A DNA stretch of 10,526 bases, from positions 1 to 10,526 of the forward strand of contig DATCYD010000342.1 in assembly GCA_036570465.1 (NCBI GenBank), read 5' to 3'. The translations under genes were made by a program, and so were the position numbers. The stretch is from Anseongella sp036570465 (GTDB lineage Bacteria > Bacteroidota > Bacteroidia > Sphingobacteriales > Sphingobacteriaceae). Within the stretch, counting starts at the first letter, position 1; each line of letters begins with the position of its first letter. The notes beneath the pieces are model-generated. The model saw only the letters and a list, made by a program, of their open reading frames with translations. It had not been told where the DNA came from and searched no databases. Shown in pieces: positions 7,498 to 10,526 of the stretch.

Positions 7498-8670
7498 TCA
7501 GCCAACCCTTAAGGCGCCTGTGGTTAGCGGGGTGACTGGTGTTTCAGCCGGGGTACGCCCCTGTTCTTCCGCCAGTTTAACTGTCTGAAGCTTTGGCAGC
7601 ACCAACTTGCCAAATAATTCACATTCTTCAATTAAAGGATAGCCTGAAAGGATGAAGGCGCGTATCCCCATGTCCATATATCTGTTCAGCTTTTCAATGA
7701 TCTGATCGGGAGTGCCTACCAGGGCTGCCCCGCAACCGGAACGGGCACGCCCGATGCCAGTCCATAGCATCGGCTCCACAAAATCGTCAGCGTCGGCATT
7801 TTTACGCAACTCGTCCTGCCGCAGCACACCTGCAGATTTGGAATCCTGCGCGCGGTGCTTCAGCTTTTCGCCCATTTCCGCGTCAAACTTTGACATCAAG
7901 GTTTTCGTATAAGCGCGGGCATCCTCTTCATTTTCCCGGACAATTACATGCACACGCAAGCCGAAATCTATTTTTCTGCCATACTGAGCAGCCCGCGCGC
8001 TCATGTCCTGCATGGTTGCGTAAATATTTTCCTCCGGTTCGGGCCACATCAGGAAAACGTCGCAATGCTTTGCACATACATCCTTGGAGCGGGGAGAGAT
8101 GCCTCCGAAATACAAAAGCGGACCTCCGTTTTGCTGGTAAGGCTTTACAGGATCCGAGGGCATTTTAAACTGATAAATATCGCCCTTAAAGTCAATTTCA
8201 TCCTGGGTCCAGGCCTGCTTCAGGATTTCAATCACTTCTTCGCAACGCTTATAACGCAGTTCCGACTCTTCTTGCAGACCTGGCAGGTTCGAATTAATGA
8301 TATTGATCGTAAGGCGCCCTTCCAGGATATGATCCAGCGTTGAAATATGCCTTGCAAGCATAGTGGGGTGTATTTCTCCGGTTCGCATCGCTGTAAGCAT
8401 ATTGATATTCTTCACCTGAGGGGCCATGGCCGCTGCGAACGGGATCACCTCCTGTCCGGTTATATAGGAGGTGGGAAGAAGAATATTCTTAAAACCCATC
8501 CGGTCGGCCGTTTTCATAATGTTGGCGCAATGTGCATAGTTACTGCGTCTTTGTGGGTCCACGTTACCAAGAAAAGCGGTGTCTCCGCCACAAAGGTCAT
8601 CGAACCAGGCGACTTCGCAAATTCTTTTTTCTGTCCGTACGGGTACGGTTTTGAAGGCTTCTTTTGACAT
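7498..8670 (-). CDS. FMNH2-dependent sulfonate monooxygenase, SsuD family (LLM class)
   Basis: 390 residues from the ATG at 8670; E. coli SsuD is about 381. The match to SsuD runs along the whole chain: TADRMGF, LDHILEGRL, PPLYFGG-like GGPLLYFGGISP, GRKIDFGLRVHVIVRE, LWTGIGRARSGCGAALVG and ILSGYPLIEE. From memory of SsuD numbering, W196, R226, H228, R297 and Y331 map to W209, R239, H241, R310 and Y344, all with the same 13-residue offset. SsuD Cys54 is replaced, by about T71. The enzyme should use FMNH2 and O2 in the cytoplasm to cleave a sulfonate C-S bond, giving an aldehyde and sulfite. The neighbouring FMN reductase, SDR, symporter and sulfite dehydrogenase genes all fit this. The N-terminal 16 residues and the AWFDDLCGGDTAFLG opening differ from SsuD, so the substrate may not be a plain alkanesulfonate. 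Confidence 0.9.
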   Translation of the reverse strand: MSKEAFKTVPVRTEKRICEVAWFDDLCGGDTAFLGNVDPQRRSNYAHCANIMKTADRMGFKNILLPTSYITGQEVIPFAAAMAPQVKNINMLTAMRTGEIHPTMLARHISTLDHILEGRLTINIINSNLPGLQEESELRYKRCEEVIEILKQAWTQDEIDFKGDIYQFKMPSDPVKPYQQNGGPLLYFGGISPRSKDVCAKHCDVFLMWPEPEENIYATMQDMSARAAQYGRKIDFGLRVHVIVRENEEDARAYTKTLMSKFDAEMGEKLKHRAQDSKSAGVLRQDELRKNADADDFVEPMLWTGIGRARSGCGAALVGTPDQIIEKLNRYMDMGIRAFILSGYPLIEECELFGKLVLPKLQTVKLAEEQGRTPAETPVTPLTTGALRVG

Positions 8671-8708
8671 GAACGTACGATTTAAATGATTTAATTATAT
8701 GCGGGGCA

Positions 8709-9122
8709 TTAATAGTCATACCATTCGATATCTCCCAAAGGAGCACGTCGCATTTGTGCTCTGGCATCCATGCTCGACGGGGAATAATATTTCTCCAGGT
8801 AATCCAATATGGCCTTTTCTGATTCTCCCAGGTCCCAAAGGTTGTGTTCCCGTTGCATCCAGCGTATCTTGGCGATCCATCCATCGCGTGTAAAACGGTT
8901 CTGCCGGATCAGTTCAGTAGAGTGGCATGCTGAACAACTTGCAACAACAAGGGCCATGTTCTTGTCAACGACCAGGCCAGTCTGAGAATCGTATTTCAGG
9001 GTGTCGGATGCCTGGCCTGTTATCATGACACTTTCGGTAACGGTCATAGAGCCGGTAATTGTAATGCCTAAGGATGTCAGCAGGCAGATTGCTGCTAAAA
9101 AAAATGCGTTCAATATGTTCAT
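8709..9122 (-). CDS. Periplasmic monohaem cytochrome c, SorB-like sulfite dehydrogenase subunit
   Basis: 137 residues from the ATG at 9122, which gives an N-terminal hydrophobic export signal (MNILNAFFLAAICLLTSLG); a TTG/ATG extension further upstream would run into the preceding gene. A single CSACH haem motif lies at residues 63-67, with a likely axial Met at M89 in KIRWMQREHNLWDL and a closing helix EKAILDYLEKYY. This plan, haem motif followed by an FxRDGWxxKIxxM segment, resembles the SorB cytochrome of Starkeya-type sulfite dehydrogenases. It starts 8 bases after the stop of the sulfite-oxidase gene, so translation is probably coupled. It should accept electrons from the molybdenum subunit and pass them to the respiratory chain. 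Cytochrome identity is sure; SorB role is from sequence plan and position. Confidence 0.85.
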   Translation of the reverse strand: MNILNAFFLAAICLLTSLGITITGSMTVTESVMITGQASDTLKYDSQTGLVVDKNMALVVASCSACHSTELIRQNRFTRDGWIAKIRWMQREHNLWDLGESEKAILDYLEKYYSPSSMDARAQMRRAPLGDIEWYDY

Positions 9123-9130
9123 GGCATTTG

Positions 9131-10363
9131 CTATTCTACTTTTACGGCAATCCGGTGACAGGAGTTGTTGATATATCCGCGCGGGTTCCATTGGGGCATG
9201 ACCATGGGCTGCATGATTCCGTTGCTGTCAGTGGCCTTTACCCATATTTCATAATAACCGGTCTGCGGAAATTCGATCACGGACGACCAATGTTGCCAGG
9301 CCAGCCGGTTTTGGGGAGATTGAAGCTTCGCTTTTTGCCAGGATGCGCCGTAGTCAATTGAGAGGGCAACTTCTTTAACCTGTAGGTCTCCTGCCCATGC
9401 ATGTCCCCGCATTGGTAAGGTTTTGTCTGAAGAAAGGATGGCGCCGGACCTGGGGCAAGTGATCAATGATTTAACGGGCATTGATTCAATGATCCGAAAA
9501 TTTTCATCGGTTTCTTCAATGGTTTCACCGGGTTGAATGGGGTGAACAGGTACCCGGTAACTGGGGGCGGCCATTTTAGGGCCGTCATGCACGATGTTCC
9601 GCACCGAGATAGTATGCAGCCACTTTCCGGAGGTAGAAGCGGGCCAGCCTCCGACGACCAGCCGAAGCGGATACCCATGCACCAAAGGGATATCCTGTCC
9701 ATTTACTGCCCATGCAATCAGAGTCTCGTTTTCCAGGGCTTTATCAATGGGGACCCCCCTTGATATCGTTACCTTTTCGGGGTCCCGGCTCAGATGGATG
9801 TCCTTGCCATAGTATCCAATGTAAACAGCATCACCCTTCAGTCCCACATCGGCCAGTACATCCTTAAGCCGGACACCTGTCCATTCGGCGCAATGAATCC
9901 CGCCTGTGGTCCATTGGTTGCCTGAAGCCGGAGGATAATACCCTGACCTCCCGTTTCCGCCGCATTCCAGCACCAACTGGTAAGTATGTGTTTTGAAACG
10001 TGTTTTAAGATCTTCAATCGTATATATGCGGCTTTCATTAACGGATTCGCCGTTGATGGTCAATGTCCATTTTGCAGGATCAATGGTCTCCTCAGGTATC
10101 AAACCATTATTCCGGATAAACATTCTGTCGGTGGGAGTAACCGGGTCATCCAGAAGATGCGCAGGAGCTTCGACATTCCAAGGCCTGTTGCTCAATACGG
10201 TCATTCCGGGATCCTTGCCTTCCATTGGGTCGTCCAGTAAGGGGAGAGGGGTAACATGGGCAGGGATCTTATCGGCAAAAGCTACTTTTGTGCCTACGAT
10301 GCCAGCCAGGGTTGCCAGGGCGCTCTTTTTCAAAAAGCCTCTTCTATCGTGATATTCATTCAT
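9131..10363 (-). CDS. Tat-exported molybdopterin sulfite oxidase/dehydrogenase, SorA-like
   Basis: 410 residues from the ATG at 10363. The twin-arginine signal DRRGFLKKSA (R7, R8) followed by a short hydrophobic run means export of the folded molybdoprotein to the periplasm. The oxidoreductase domain (about residues 60-270) shows FIRNNG (R84), the molybdenum-ligating cysteine in LECGGNGR (C134), GNQWTTGGIHCAEWTG and HGYPLRLVVGGWPASTSGKWL. The C-terminal part (about residues 290-405) is the Mo-co dimerisation domain, with VALSIDYGASW and YYEIWVKATDSNG. It should oxidise sulfite to sulfate and hand electrons to the cytochrome encoded next. As the first gene of the operon it would protect the cell from sulfite released by the monooxygenase. 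YedY-type enzymes are less likely because they lack the dimerisation domain. Pterin synthesis genes are not in the window. Confidence 0.92.
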   Translation of the reverse strand: MNEYHDRRGFLKKSALATLAGIVGTKVAFADKIPAHVTPLPLLDDPMEGKDPGMTVLSNRPWNVEAPAHLLDDPVTPTDRMFIRNNGLIPEETIDPAKWTLTINGESVNESRIYTIEDLKTRFKTHTYQLVLECGGNGRSGYYPPASGNQWTTGGIHCAEWTGVRLKDVLADVGLKGDAVYIGYYGKDIHLSRDPEKVTISRGVPIDKALENETLIAWAVNGQDIPLVHGYPLRLVVGGWPASTSGKWLHTISVRNIVHDGPKMAAPSYRVPVHPIQPGETIEETDENFRIIESMPVKSLITCPRSGAILSSDKTLPMRGHAWAGDLQVKEVALSIDYGASWQKAKLQSPQNRLAWQHWSSVIEFPQTGYYEIWVKATDSNGIMQPMVMPQWNPRGYINNSCHRIAVKVE

Positions 10364-10526
10364 GGTTCAGGAAAATATCTCTTTCAGAGTAAAGATAGAG
10401 CCTTTAGGGTTATAAATAAAATAACTAATCTTAATGCCTGATTACTATTGGCTATAGGATGGGTGGTTGTCTGATCGGAGATACCTGGACACCGGTCGGT
10501 AAAATTCAATGTATATTTACCTGACA
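10364..10526 (-). promoter_or_regulatory. Upstream region of the six-gene operon with a candidate promoter
   Basis: No gene is visible in these 163 bases. On the minus strand TATCTTTA (10397-10390) matches the TAnnTTTG -7 box in seven of eight defined or free positions, with TTTT (10421-10418) 20 bases upstream in the -33 place. The leader to the ATG would be about 20 bases. Further upstream, GGTAAA (10498-10503) and TTTACC (10516-10521) form an inverted repeat with a 12-base spacer, a possible operator. Both the promoter and the operator are tentative. Confidence 0.3.

Noticed and set aside
9993..10352. Long plus-strand open frame (119 codons) opposite the sulfite dehydrogenase gene, and similar antisense frames at 3018-3395 and 7948-8343
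   Set aside because: Their translations show no recognisable domain, are rich in unlikely residue runs, and lie fully opposite strongly supported genes with intact motifs.
10464..10471. 8-mer TGGTTGTC shared between the operon upstream region and the regulator promoter (3650-3657)
   Set aside because: A rough count over both regions and both strands gives an expectation near 0.4 by chance, and the 8-mer has no symmetry.

Overview
The window looks like chromosomal DNA of an aerobic member of the Bacteroidota. The sigma factor is of the FecI-like type with a hydrophobic C-terminal tail and is followed by what looks like the start of a FecR anti-sigma gene. The regulator is a Nudix/winged-helix protein of the NrtR/AraR kind, and the best promoter match is a Bacteroidota-type TAnnTTTG -7 box. 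There are no tRNA, rRNA, CRISPR or insertion-sequence features, and no gene-free stretch longer than about 160 bases.

Left part (1-3590, all on the minus strand): a secreted sulfatase resembling heparan N-sulfatases (SGSH type) is followed by a secreted alkaline-phosphatase-superfamily hydrolase and then a probable intrinsic terminator whose stem contains the stop codon. Beyond this lie an ECF sigma factor and the first codons of a FecR-like gene cut by the window edge. FecI/FecR pairs usually precede TonB-dependent (SusC/SusD) uptake genes, so an uptake locus probably continues to the left of position 1.

Middle (3591-4380, plus strand): a Nudix-domain transcriptional regulator with a broken Nudix box is divergent from the sulfatase and convergent with the large operon to its right.

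Right part (4392-10363, minus strand): six closely spaced genes read as one operon. In transcription order they are a Tat-exported molybdopterin sulfite dehydrogenase (SorA-like), a small periplasmic c-type cytochrome (SorB-like), an SsuD-family FMNH2-dependent sulfonate monooxygenase, an SDR oxidoreductase, an SGLT-like sodium:solute symporter and an NAD(P)H:FMN reductase. Together they make a coherent route. The symporter imports an organosulfonate, and the FMN reductase and monooxygenase split the C-S bond to give an aldehyde and sulfite. The SDR handles the carbonyl product, and the SorAB pair oxidises sulfite to sulfate while feeding electrons to the respiratory chain. The sugar-type symporter suggests a sugar-like sulfonate such as sulfoquinovose, in the manner of the sulfo-SMO pathway of Agrobacterium, but with a different transporter, different reductase families and a built-in sulfite dehydrogenase. 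The chemistry is well supported by motifs. The identity of the substrate is inference.
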